Source: Rugosimonospora acidiphila
Lineage (GTDB): Bacteria; Actinomycetota; Actinomycetes; Mycobacteriales; Micromonosporaceae
Assembly (NCBI RefSeq): GCF_039543385.1
Contig: NZ_BAABJQ010000020.1
Coordinates: forward strand, 124,001-188,000
DNA: 64,000 nucleotides
Direction: 5' to 3'
Position 1 is the stretch's first letter. Every line of letters starts with the position of its first letter. Of the stretch, positions 23,955 through 32,368 are shown one piece after another. Position numbers and translations under genes: made by a program. Under the pieces are notes generated by a model that worked only from the letters and a program-made list of their open reading frames with translations, was not told the DNA's origin and ran no database searches.

Positions 23955-25205
23955 TCATTGCCTGCGGTGGTAGATGTTGCGGCGGGGTTGTTGGTCGGGG
24001 TCAAGGTATCGGGGTGGGATGAAATCGGGTAGCCCGTCGCCGGCGATCCTGACCCGCCAGTCGCCTTGGTGGATCACCCGGTGGTGGTGTGCGCACAGCA
24101 GCACCCCGTTGTCGAGGCTGGTCGGCCCGTCATCCAGCCAACTGACGAGGTGGTGCCCGTCGCACCACCTCGGTGGGCGATCACAGCCCGGAAACGCGCA
24201 ACCCCGGTCGCGTAGCACCAGGGCGCGGCGGATCGGGCCGGTGAACAGGCGCCGCTCCCGACCCACGTCCAGGACCTGACCCGTGCTGCCCAGCACGGCG
24301 GGCACGATCCGGGCATCACACGCCAGCCGGCGGGCGGCGGCCGGGCTGAGCACGGTCCCATCGTCCAACGTGGCGGCGCCGACCTGCCGGCGTAGGGTGT
24401 CCAGGTCCACGGTGACGGTCACCTGCGGCCGATCCCCACCATTGTCGGGCAACTCCCCACCGGCCAACGCCAGCCGGCACACCTCCACCAGGGCATCGGC
24501 GCGTCGCTGCTGCGGGCTACGCAACCCCGCCTCATCAACCGGTCTGGGTGCGCACAACGGATCGATCGCCGCCCGGACCACGGCGGCGGACTCCCGGTCC
24601 AGCCACCCGGTCAACCGCACCCTCGCCTGGCCCGGCACGTCCGTCAGATACAGGCACCGGTCCGCGTGGGCACGGTCCTCGTCCCGGGCCAACTGTTGCG
24701 CGGCCTGCCTCTCGACGACCTCGGGGGCGACCACGTCCAGCAGTCGACCGGTCAGCCGACCCAACTCCCTGGGCCCGAACACCGCACACTGCCCAACCAG
24801 AAACTCCTCCCCCTCGGCCCGAACATGCCCCGGCAAAGTCGGGACAGCGGCCGCGATCACCTGCGCCTGCTCAAGATTGACCGTCCCGGCCGCCAATGCC
24901 TCCACCGTCTTCGGCAACCCGCCGTGCAACGCCGCAGCGAGCCTCACCTGACGCGCCGCCGTACCCCCAGACAACCGATACCGGTCACGCAACCACGCGG
25001 TCGTCGTCGTAGCACCCTGCCGCCGGGCAAGGTCCCGCCCATCGACCTCCCGAATCAAGCCCAGCCGGACCGCGTCCAACCGCGACGCCAACGCATACGC
25101 CCGATCCAAACAGTCAATCAACACCTGCGGGGACTGAGCCCAGACCGACGCGTGCGCGAGCGACCGCACCGCGTGCTCCAGCTCGATCAACGGATCCCCG
25201 TCCAC
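23955..25205 (-). CDS. DUF222 / HNH endonuclease domain protein (13E12 family)
   Basis: A 416-residue protein of the actinobacterial 13E12-repeat family: DUF222 over residues 1 to about 300 (ATTTTAWLRDRYRLSGGTAAR; GRLTGRLLDVVAPEV; VRLTGWLDRESAAVVRAAID) and an HNH module near the end (CAFPGCDRPPRWCDGHHLV, then CAHHHRVIH). HNH residues and zinc-type cysteines are in place, so nuclease activity is plausible. Members are often multicopy and suspected to be mobile, but no inverted repeats or other mobility gene is seen here. It starts at GTG 25205. It lies next to the HAD relic. Confidence 0.85.
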   Translation of the reverse strand: MDGDPLIELEHAVRSLAHASVWAQSPQVLIDCLDRAYALASRLDAVRLGLIREVDGRDLARRQGATTTTAWLRDRYRLSGGTAARQVRLAAALHGGLPKTVEALAAGTVNLEQAQVIAAAVPTLPGHVRAEGEEFLVGQCAVFGPRELGRLTGRLLDVVAPEVVERQAAQQLARDEDRAHADRCLYLTDVPGQARVRLTGWLDRESAAVVRAAIDPLCAPRPVDEAGLRSPQQRRADALVEVCRLALAGGELPDNGGDRPQVTVTVDLDTLRRQVGAATLDDGTVLSPAAARRLACDARIVPAVLGSTGQVLDVGRERRLFTGPIRRALVLRDRGCAFPGCDRPPRWCDGHHLVSWLDDGPTSLDNGVLLCAHHHRVIHQGDWRVRIAGDGLPDFIPPRYLDPDQQPRRNIYHRRQ

Positions 25206-25412
25206 GAACCAACGCTACCGACGGGGTACGACACTAACGGCGGCGATCGGCCCTTGCCGATGGGTGATCTGTTGCGGATGGTGAACGGTGGTGAGCCGCC
25301 GGGAGCGACCCCGCGCCGCTGGGAGAACCGGGTTAGGGTGATCCGAACCTCGGTGCCGCGGCCCGCGAGGCCCGGTGCACGGTCGATCCATGGCGAATAG
25401 GGACGGGTAACG

Positions 25413-26243
25413 ATGGCAGCAGAGCCGAACGCGGCCGACGAGAGGCCGGAGCACGGGTCGTCGATGGGGCTGGACACCAGCGTGGCGCATCCGGCCCGGG
25501 TCTACGACTACTGGCTCGGGGGCAAGGACAACTTCGCCGCCGACCGTGAGGCGGCCGAGCGAGTGCTCGCGGCAACCCCCGGTCTGCGCATCCGGGTTCG
25601 CGCGAACCGCGCGTTCCTGGCCAGGACCGTGCGGTACCTGGCCGGCGAGGCGGGCATCCGGCAGTTCCTGGACCTCGGCACCGGAATCCCGTCGGCCAAC
25701 AACACGCACGAGGTGGCGCAGGCGGCTGCCCCGGCGGCGCGGGTCGTGTACGTCGACAACGATCCGATCGTGCTCACCCATGCCAGGGCGCTGCTGACCA
25801 GCATGCCGGGCGGCAGCACCGACTACCTCGACGCCGACCTGCGCGATCCGGAACGGATCCTGGCGATGGCCGGAAACATCCTGGACTTCGAGCAACCCGT
25901 CGCGGTCATGCTGCTCGGGGTCCTGCACCTCGTGCGGGACAGCGAGGATCCGTGGGGCATCGTCGAGCGCGTGATGGCGGCCGTACCGTCGGGCAGCTAT
26001 CTGGCGATCTCCCACCCCGCCATGGAGATCAACCCGGGGCAGGAGGAGGCGCAGAGGCGCTACAACGAGCGGGTCTCGACGCCGCAAACCCTGCGGACCC
26101 ACTCGGACGTCGAGCGGTTCTTCGCCAACCTGGAGTTGGTCGAGCCGGGCCTGGTGCAGGTCCACCAGTGGCGGCCGGAGCCCGGCGATCCCACGCCGGA
26201 GGACGGCACGAGCGCCCACGGCGGGCTGGGCCGCAAGCCCTGA
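25413..26243 (+). CDS. PF04672-type SAM-dependent methyltransferase (paralogue)
   Basis: A 276-residue methyltransferase. It shares with the 12315-13127 protein the HPARVYDYWLGGKDNFAADR opening, the SAM-binding FLDLGTGIPSANNTHEVAQ, VVYVDNDPIVLTHA and MLLGVLHLV. The C-terminal third is different, so the two are older paralogues rather than a recent copy. Substrate unknown. ATG 25413 gives an Ala/Glu-rich head; an internal ATG at 25464 (MGLDTSVAHP) is a second candidate. It is a single-gene unit. Confidence 0.85.
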   Translation: MAAEPNAADERPEHGSSMGLDTSVAHPARVYDYWLGGKDNFAADREAAERVLAATPGLRIRVRANRAFLARTVRYLAGEAGIRQFLDLGTGIPSANNTHEVAQAAAPAARVVYVDNDPIVLTHARALLTSMPGGSTDYLDADLRDPERILAMAGNILDFEQPVAVMLLGVLHLVRDSEDPWGIVERVMAAVPSGSYLAISHPAMEINPGQEEAQRRYNERVSTPQTLRTHSDVERFFANLELVEPGLVQVHQWRPEPGDPTPEDGTSAHGGLGRKP

Positions 26244-26489
26244 CACCGGCAGGGGACCGCGCGGCCCCCGATGCCCCCGCGTCGAGCGGTCCGACGCCGG
26301 AGAGGACCACCCGAACCTATACGCGGCGCAACCGGCTGGTCACCACGCCAGAAATCCGATCCCATCTCTGACGTGAACCGTCTTGCCGCCGGCGGCGTGA
26401 CTCCACGACGGGAAGACGGAGTGCCGTGCCAGAGGTTGGCATACCCTCGTTGAACTTTGGGTTGCTGAACGGACAGATCCCGTTGAACC

Positions 26490-26509
26490 GCGCGGAAACA
26501 CTTCCGCGC
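26490..26509. promoter_or_regulatory. 8-bp inverted repeat before an acyltransferase gene
   Basis: GCGCGGAA (26490-26497), ACAC, TTCCGCGC (26502-26509) is a perfect inverted repeat about 80 bases before the acyltransferase start. There is no T-run, so an operator or processed leader is as likely as a terminator. The rest of 26244-26589 holds no gene and is less GC-rich than its surroundings. Confidence 0.45.
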
Positions 26510-26589
26510 CGGGCGCATTCGGCATTCTCCTTCCGACGGAGCGCGTGTTTTGATCGCACGACCCAGGTGACGAGGGAAAGGGAGCTCGG

Positions 26590-27810
26590 GTGGACAACCA
26601 GCCTGCCGTGGCCACTCGGGACCGCAGCCCCTCGCTAACCGGCCTGCGCGCGTGGGCCGCCGGCACGGTGGTGGTTTACCACCTGTCCACCGAGGTCGGG
26701 CAGCTGCCGGTGTTCAGCGAGCTGTTCCGGTTCGGGCGGATGGGGGTCACCCTGTTCTTCGTGCTGTCCGGCTTCGTGCTGACCTACACCTATGACGGCC
26801 GGAGGATTAGCAAGCGGACGTTCTACTGGCGGCGCTTCGTCCGGATCTGGCCGCTGCACATTCTCGTGCTGGCCGGCAGCGCCGCCGTGCTCATCGCGCT
26901 GGGCGCCACGCTGTCCGCCAAACACCTGGCGCCGTCGGTGGTGCTGCTGCACGCCTGGCTGCCGAACTCCCGGATCGTCGGCGATACCGTCGGCGCTTCC
27001 TGGTCACTGTCTGACGAGGCGTTCTTCTACGCACTGTTCCCGTTCCTGCTTCCCTTCGTGGCCAAGAGGTTCCGGTACTGGCGACAGACCATCGCCATCC
27101 TGTTCGGGTGCTACGCCGCCTACTTCGTCATCGTCTCGCTGACCCTGCACGGGTACACCCAGAGTTGGGCGCTGGACTACCTGCCGGTCGTCCGGATCAG
27201 CCAGTTCATCGCCGGCATGGCGATCGGGGTGGCCTTCAAGCGCGGGGTGAAGGCGCCGGTCTCGCTGCGCATGGCGCTGCTGCTGACCATCGGGTGGGTG
27301 GCGGTGACCCTGGTGTGGGCGCGGGTGCCGTGGGACTTCCCGTTCCAGCCGTACTCCGGCTCGCAGGCGTTCGCCTTCCCGGTCTTCGCCCTGCTGATCT
27401 GGGCGCTGGCCGAGCGGGACCGGGCCGGTCGGTCGCCGTGGCTGGTCGCGTCGCCGATCGCTATCCGGCTCGGGCACTGGTCGTACGCGTGGTATCTGGC
27501 ACACAAGGTGACATTCCCGGTCTGGACCCGCATCGCGGGACAACCGCACACCGGCCGGCAGATCGCGCTGGCCTGGGTGGTCATCTTCGTCAGCAGCCTG
27601 ATTCTCGCCGGCCTGTTGTACCAGTTGTGGGAGAGGCCGGTCGAGCGCTGGCTCAAACCCAGGCTGCTGGGCCGGGAGGGGCCGCCCAGCGGCAGCGGTC
27701 CGACCGCCGGCGGCTCGACCGGCAGCCACCCGACCGGCGGCGATTCGCCCGATCCGTCCCCCCTGCCCGCCGCGTCCGCCGCCGGCCCGCCGTCGCCGGC
27801 CCAGGCGTGA
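26590..27810 (+). CDS. OafA/YrhL-type membrane acyltransferase
   Basis: A 406-residue acyltransferase-3 protein (PF01757) with about ten membrane helices. Family marks: LTGLRAWAAGTVVVYHLS near the N-terminus (with the conserved His), RFGRMGVTLFFVLSGFVLTY, and RRFVRIWPLHIL (the R-x10-H type motif). The C-terminal 50 residues are a Gly/Pro/Ser tail. It probably O-acylates a cell-surface glycan, lipid or metabolite. GTG 26590 follows GGAAAGGGAG at about 26574-26583. It is monocistronic. Unlike the second acyltransferase (34050-36116) it lacks an SGNH domain. Confidence 0.85.
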   Translation: MDNQPAVATRDRSPSLTGLRAWAAGTVVVYHLSTEVGQLPVFSELFRFGRMGVTLFFVLSGFVLTYTYDGRRISKRTFYWRRFVRIWPLHILVLAGSAAVLIALGATLSAKHLAPSVVLLHAWLPNSRIVGDTVGASWSLSDEAFFYALFPFLLPFVAKRFRYWRQTIAILFGCYAAYFVIVSLTLHGYTQSWALDYLPVVRISQFIAGMAIGVAFKRGVKAPVSLRMALLLTIGWVAVTLVWARVPWDFPFQPYSGSQAFAFPVFALLIWALAERDRAGRSPWLVASPIAIRLGHWSYAWYLAHKVTFPVWTRIAGQPHTGRQIALAWVVIFVSSLILAGLLYQLWERPVERWLKPRLLGREGPPSGSGPTAGGSTGSHPTGGDSPDPSPLPAASAAGPPSPAQA

Positions 27811-27939
27811 GCGCGCCAACCGGGAACGCAGCAGCCGTGAGCGAACCGGATGGGCGGGGCGAAAGAGTAGGGCTGGCCATACCCGGGGAGTAAGGCTCGG
27901 TGGCTGGGGCAGCCGTGGGCGCCTGGCTAGCGTGGGCCC

Positions 27940-29283
27940 ATGTCCATACAGCGTCAACCCGAGCGCCCGACCCGCGTGCTGGGCTCGTTGCGCCGCCGCG
28001 GTTTCCTTCTCTCGGCCTGGCCGTGGCGGTCACTGGCCTATCTCGCCGGCACCGCCGTCATCGCGACCCCCGTGTCGATCGCCATGGCCTGCGTCACGTT
28101 GCCCTGGCTCGCCCTGCTGGGCTGGGCGGTCAGCGGGCACGAGCGCGGCACGTCGGTGACCGTACCGGAGCTGGTCGCGGCCGTGCTCGTCGGCGCGGTA
28201 CTGGTCACCACGCTGGGGCCGGCGCTGGCGATGCCGCTCGCCGCGCTGGAGCGCCGGCGGCTGGCCCTCATCGACGCGCGCCCGATCTCCTCGGGGCACC
28301 GGCCGCCCCCGCCCGGCCTGGCCGCCTGGCTGCGCGCCCGGTACACGGAGCCGGCCACCTGGCGCGAGGTGGCGTACGCGGCGTTCATGGCGTTCGTGGT
28401 GCCGGTCGGGTACGGCATCGCCGCGCTGGCGGTGTTCCTGGACCTCGTGCTCATCGCGAGCCCCTGGCTGGCCGGCGACTCCGCGAACGAGATCTCGCTC
28501 GGGCCGGCCAGGGTGATAACCGCCGGCCAGGCCGCACCGTACGCGATCGCCGGGGTCGTCCTGTTGCCGCTGGTGCCGTACCTGTTCGGGCTGCTCGCCT
28601 CGGCGCACGGCGCCGTCGCGCGGGCGCTGCTCGGCGACGCCGGACACGCCGCGCTGCGCGAGGTGTCGCGGTCCCGGGCCAGGCTGGTGGACGCCTTCGA
28701 GGCCGAGCGCAGGCGCATCGAACGCGACCTGCACGACGGCGCGCAGCACCGGCTGACCAGCCTCACGCTGCAGCTGGGGATGGCCCGCCTGGACCTGCCC
28801 GAGGGCTCGGCCGCGGCGGGGCCGCTGGCCACCGCGCACGATCAGGCGAAGGAGCTGATGGTGGTGCTGCGCGACCTCATCCACGGCATCCATCCGCAGG
28901 TGCTGTCCGATCTCGGCCTGCCCGCCGCCATCCGGGAACTGACCGGCAGGTCGCCCGTGCCGGTGACGCTGACCGTCCAGAGTGGACTCGACCAGCGCCC
29001 GCCCGAACGGCTGGAGAGCGTGGCGTACTTCGTGGTGTCCGAGGCGCTGACCAACGTGACCCGGCACGCCGGGGCGGCGCACGCGCAGGTGGACCTGTCG
29101 GGCACCGGCGGGCTGCTGGTCGTGGAGGTCCGCGACGACGGCCACGGCGGGGCGGATCCGGACGCGGGCAGCGGGCTGACCGGCCTGGCCGATCGCGTCG
29201 CCGCCGTGGGCGGCCGGCTGCTGCTCGCCAGCCCGACCGGCGGCCCCACCCTGGTCCGGGCGGAGCTTCCGTGGAACCGATGA
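27940..29283 (+). CDS. sensor histidine kinase (NarL-type partner)
   Basis: A 447-residue membrane kinase. Four to six helices fill residues 20-230 without a recognisable extracytoplasmic sensor domain. The HisKA_3 box is EAERRRIERDLHDGAQHRLT (phospho-His in DLHDG), and the HATPase domain has VSEALTNVTRHA (N box) and VRDDGHGG followed by GSGLTGLADRV. This is the two-gene type with a LuxR-type response regulator that overlaps its stop by ATGA. The signal is unknown, probably membrane-related. Confidence 0.9.
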   Translation: MSIQRQPERPTRVLGSLRRRGFLLSAWPWRSLAYLAGTAVIATPVSIAMACVTLPWLALLGWAVSGHERGTSVTVPELVAAVLVGAVLVTTLGPALAMPLAALERRRLALIDARPISSGHRPPPPGLAAWLRARYTEPATWREVAYAAFMAFVVPVGYGIAALAVFLDLVLIASPWLAGDSANEISLGPARVITAGQAAPYAIAGVVLLPLVPYLFGLLASAHGAVARALLGDAGHAALREVSRSRARLVDAFEAERRRIERDLHDGAQHRLTSLTLQLGMARLDLPEGSAAAGPLATAHDQAKELMVVLRDLIHGIHPQVLSDLGLPAAIRELTGRSPVPVTLTVQSGLDQRPPERLESVAYFVVSEALTNVTRHAGAAHAQVDLSGTGGLLVVEVRDDGHGGADPDAGSGLTGLADRVAAVGGRLLLASPTGGPTLVRAELPWNR

Positions 29284-29930
29284 CCCGGGTCGTCCTCGCG
29301 GAGGACGGGGTGCTGCTGCGTGAGGGTCTCGCCGGGGTGCTGGCGCGGTTCGGTTTCGAGGTGGTGGCCGCGGTCGGCGACGCCGGGGCGCTCATCGACG
29401 CGGTGCGGACGGGCGAGACGGATCTGGTGGTGACCGACATCCGGATGCCGCCGGGCTTCTCCGACGAGGGACTGCGGGCCGCCGTCGAACTGCGCGATCG
29501 GCACCCGGGGCTGGCCGTCGTGGTGCTCAGCCAGTACATCCAGTACGAGTACGCGTCGGCGCTGCTGGACAGCGGCGGTGGCCGGAGCGTCGGGTACCTG
29601 CTCAAGGACCGGGTGGTGGACGTGGCCGACTTCGTCACGGCGCTGCGTACCGTGGTCGGTGGCGGAACCGTCGTCGACCACGAAGTGGTACGGCAGTTGC
29701 TGCGCCGCCCCCGCGACCCCCTGGCGACCCTGTCCGCCCGGGAGCGAGAGGTGCTCGCGCTGGTGGCCGAGGGGCACTCCAACGCGGCCATCGCGCGGCG
29801 GCTGTTCGTCACCGAGGCGGCGGTCGTCAAGCACGTCGGCAACATCCTCGCCAAGCTCGGCATCCCGCCGACCGAGGACGCGAACCGCCGGGTGCTGGCG
29901 GTGCTGGCCTACCTGCGCGCCACCGTCTGA
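29280..29930 (+). CDS. LuxR/NarL-type response regulator
   Basis: A 216-residue regulator: receiver with DLVVTDIRMPPG (phospho-Asp), acidic pair AED, the S/T position VVLSQYI and KDRV (Lys); then an HTH LuxR domain (LSAREREVLALVAEGHSNAA, VVKHVGNILAKLGI). It is the cognate partner of the overlapping kinase. The receiver has a slightly longer beta5 region with a DSGGGRSVGYLLKD insertion common to this actinobacterial subgroup. Targets are not shown by the sequence; neighbouring genes have no clear shared operator. Confidence 0.9.
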   Translation: MTRVVLAEDGVLLREGLAGVLARFGFEVVAAVGDAGALIDAVRTGETDLVVTDIRMPPGFSDEGLRAAVELRDRHPGLAVVVLSQYIQYEYASALLDSGGGRSVGYLLKDRVVDVADFVTALRTVVGGGTVVDHEVVRQLLRRPRDPLATLSAREREVLALVAEGHSNAAIARRLFVTEAAVVKHVGNILAKLGIPPTEDANRRVLAVLAYLRATV

Positions 29931-30012
29931 GCCACCACCGCCTGAGCCGCCGCCCGGGCCGCCGGGCATGCCACCGGAACGGCCCAGGCGACGGCGGGCA
30001 CCGCGTGATGGT

Positions 30013-30345
30013 TCACGAGGGCGAACGGTCGCGTCCCGAGTTCATCACCAGCTCACGCAGGCTGTCCAAAGTGGCCGACGGATTGAGGATGGCGGTACGC
30101 AGCCGCCGCAGTTCGGTGGCCGTCTCGCGGGCCTCGTAGCGCACCCGGAGCATCTCCCGGTCCAGTTCCTGAATGCGCACGCGCAGGGGCTCGATGAGAG
30201 TCAGGGCGGTGTCTGTCAGCACATCGGCGGTGTCCGCCTTGGTCTTGCGCCAACGCAAGGCCGCCGCGGTCGCGGCGCCCAGGCCCCCACCCGCGCCAAT
30301 GATCGACAGCATAGATGTGATGATGTGAGTCCAGTTGCTATTCAT
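30013..30345 (-). CDS. phage-like small membrane/coiled-coil protein
   Basis: A 110-residue protein: one N-terminal helix (IITSMLSIIGAGGGLGAATAAAL), a basic step RWRKTK, then a long charged helix (LIEPLRVRIQELDREMLRVRYEARETATELRRL) with coiled-coil character. Such proteins occur beside holin/endolysin genes in actinophages. The ATG lies within the last codons of the gene upstream (ATGAATAG, 8-base overlap), a phage-style junction. No lysin, tail or integrase gene is found, so it is an orphan phage relic or a domesticated pair. Confidence 0.6.
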   Translation of the reverse strand: MNSNWTHIITSMLSIIGAGGGLGAATAAALRWRKTKADTADVLTDTALTLIEPLRVRIQELDREMLRVRYEARETATELRRLRTAILNPSATLDSLRELVMNSGRDRSPS

Positions 30346-30805
30346 GGTTGGTGCGCTGTCCAATGAGCGTGGTTACTTCACCGATAATCTGTGCCTTGAC
30401 GGCCTGATCGAACCTGCGCAGATCCCCCCAGATCTGGGTCAGGCGCCACCAGGACCCGGCTCCCACCGCCGCGACGAACCCGCCCGCTGCCGCGCCGTCG
30501 ATCCCGGCGAAGGCCACGACACCCACCGTGTACATGGCGGCGGCCGTGCCCAGCACCAAGACCGCGATGGCCTCGATCGACAGGCTCGTCTGAATGGCTC
30601 CCCGCCAGAACACGCCGAGGAGTCCGACGACACCCGAGACCGCCAGGAGGATCACCCAGACGAGCCTTACCGGCCCGGGCATCGCGGCGTCCACCGCGGG
30701 CGGGCGGGTATTGGTCAGGATCAGGATGGTGGCGACCACGAGCGCCGCGATCAACACGACCACCTCGAAGGGGTGGCGACCCGAGGTGATCCGGATCGGC
30801 GTCAT
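30338..30805 (-). CDS. small multi-pass membrane protein, holin-like
   Basis: A 155-residue protein with about four helices (VVVLIAALVVATILILT; VRLVWVILLAVSGVVGLLGVFW; IEAIAVLVLGTAAAMYTVGVVAF; AAAGGFVAAVGAGSWW) and a charged C-terminus (RRFDQAVKAQIIGEVTTLIGQ). The pattern and the overlap with the next coiled-coil protein recall actinophage membrane protein pairs. GAGGAG sits four bases before ATG 30805. No homologue can be named with confidence. Confidence 0.65.
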   Translation of the reverse strand: MTPIRITSGRHPFEVVVLIAALVVATILILTNTRPPAVDAAMPGPVRLVWVILLAVSGVVGLLGVFWRGAIQTSLSIEAIAVLVLGTAAAMYTVGVVAFAGIDGAAAGGFVAAVGAGSWWRLTQIWGDLRRFDQAVKAQIIGEVTTLIGQRTNHE

Positions 30806-30980
30806 GGCTCCTCCTCGCATCCGACCGGGGAGGGCTTCCCGCCGGCCGCTCCGCCGGCCCGACTCGCCGCGATCCGGGGTTCGCCGCGCCGATCCTAGGA
30901 ACGACATAGGCATTACCGCCCTCACAGAGAGTCATGGATTTTTGGAAGCGCCACGCCAGGAGTTCCCAGACGATCTCGAA

Positions 30981-31157
30981 TTAACTACTATGAGTGAAGG
31001 TAGCCCCTTCATTCTCCGAACGCCCGCGGTCCTGCGGTCGTCGTCGAACATCGGGGCTGACCTGCTGGTCGAGATAGGTGTTGAGGCTGCGGGTGGGGCA
31101 GCGCGGGCGCTTCGGCCCGCCGTTGCGTATTGGACTGACCTCTACGTTGCCGGCCAT
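30981..31157 (-). CDS. possible 58-residue small protein
   Basis: A short open frame from ATG 31157 to TAA 30981 upstream of the two phage-like genes (MAGNVEVSPIRNGG, RPRCPTRSLNTYLDQQVSP, ending ATFTHSS). It is basic and reads more like protein than the other frames, but no ribosome site is visible. It may be a fragment of a lost gene. The remainder of 30806-31282 contains only a small GAAGG/CCTTC hairpin near 31005-31019. Confidence 0.25.
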   Translation of the reverse strand: MAGNVEVSPIRNGGPKRPRCPTRSLNTYLDQQVSPDVRRRPQDRGRSENEGATFTHSS

Positions 31158-31282
31158 CAGGTCGGCGAAGGTCTATTACTGTTAGTAAGCGTGCCCGGGT
31201 TGGGTCTGCTTTGTCAAACGTCCACCCGACGAGCCGCATCTGCGACACTCACGCCTGTCTGTGATCCGACATGCCGGCCACC

Positions 31283-32368
31283 TCACTCGTTGGAGCCCGC
31301 GGCTTGCCGGCCCCACGTCGCGTTCGCGAGCAGGTCGCGCAGCCGCCGGGCGGAGCGCGGGAAGGGCGTGTCGGGCGCCGACAGCCGGTGCTCGGCGGAG
31401 TCGCTGTCGACGTCGAAGTACAGCGCGAACTCGACGCGGTTGCCGGGCTGCTGGACGAACCCGATCACGTGCTCCACGAAATCGGGGTCGTCGCCGCCGC
31501 CGTGACCGTCCACCCGGGACACCAGCCCCCACTCGGGCAGGGCCAACTCGGCGCCGTGCCGCGTCGCGAAGCTCACCCAGAACTTCAGGCCATGGTCCCC
31601 GCCGTTCACCTCGCCCCACACCGCGCGGGTGCGGGCCAGGCGCTGCCCGGCCGTGGCGGTGGCCGGGATCGGGTAGGTGCGCGGCTGCCACGAGACGTCG
31701 TACACGTCGAGCCCGATGATGTCGACGTATGAGTCGCCGGGCCAGGCCCGCTCGGCCGCGAACGACTGCGCGCCGATCGTCGGGTTCCAGAGGAACGTGA
31801 AGCGCTGCCCCGGTACCGACCGCATGACGGTGACCAGCCGCCGGAAGCAGCCGGCGAAGGCGCGCTCGTGGCCGGCGGCCGACCAGGCGTACCAGGTTCC
31901 GTTGAACTCCCAACCCGGCCGCACGATGGTGTCTGCCAGCCGGTCGGCGATCAGGTTGCCGCCCAGCGCCCGCCAGCGCGGGTCGTCGTCGCCGGCCGCA
32001 CACTGCTCCAGCGTCGATCCGTCGGAGTTCACCGACCGGGCGGGCATCGGCAGCATGGGTACCGACAGCACGAGCCGGCGTCCCGAGTCACGCCACGCGT
32101 CCAGCAACCAGCTCGGGCCGGTGATGGTGTCCCAGGAGTCCGCGGGAAGGTAGTCGATGCCGTACGGCGCGGGTACCCCGGACCAGAGCTGCCACTGCGG
32201 CAGCCGGGCCGTACCCTTGGGCCCGCTGCCCAGGTAGGCGCCGAGCACCGGTCGCGACGGGCCATCGTGGAGCGCCGGATCGGACCGGTCGCGTCGCGGC
32301 GCGCAGGCCGCGACGACGGCCAGCAGCGCCAGCGTAACGAGGCTCGCCACGGTGGCGAGCCGGCTCAC
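31283..32368 (-). CDS. GH26-like secreted lipoprotein
   Basis: A 361-residue protein with a lipoprotein signal (ASLVTLALLAVVAACAP; Cys after VAA) and a (beta/alpha)8 fold like family GH26 beta-mannanases. Key points: WEFNGTWYAWS matches the HExNGxWYxW acid/base motif (Glu kept, His replaced by Trp), and ALPEWGL carries the nucleophile Glu. It is the last gene of the exopolysaccharide-type operon; its GTG overlaps the preceding stop (GTGA). A membrane-anchored glycan hydrolase could trim or release the polymer, as glycosidases do in cellulose and PNAG loci. Confidence 0.7.
   Translation of the reverse strand: MSRLATVASLVTLALLAVVAACAPRRDRSDPALHDGPSRPVLGAYLGSGPKGTARLPQWQLWSGVPAPYGIDYLPADSWDTITGPSWLLDAWRDSGRRLVLSVPMLPMPARSVNSDGSTLEQCAAGDDDPRWRALGGNLIADRLADTIVRPGWEFNGTWYAWSAAGHERAFAGCFRRLVTVMRSVPGQRFTFLWNPTIGAQSFAAERAWPGDSYVDIIGLDVYDVSWQPRTYPIPATATAGQRLARTRAVWGEVNGGDHGLKFWVSFATRHGAELALPEWGLVSRVDGHGGGDDPDFVEHVIGFVQQPGNRVEFALYFDVDSDSAEHRLSAPDTPFPRSARRLRDLLANATWGRQAAGSNE

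Noticed and set aside
23955..25205. DUF222-HNH gene as an active homing element
   Set aside because: It has no flanking repeats or target duplication visible; the family is common in ordinary actinobacterial chromosomes.
30926..31282. Integration site or tRNA remnant next to the phage-like genes
   Set aside because: No cloverleaf, no direct repeats flanking the pair, and no integrase.
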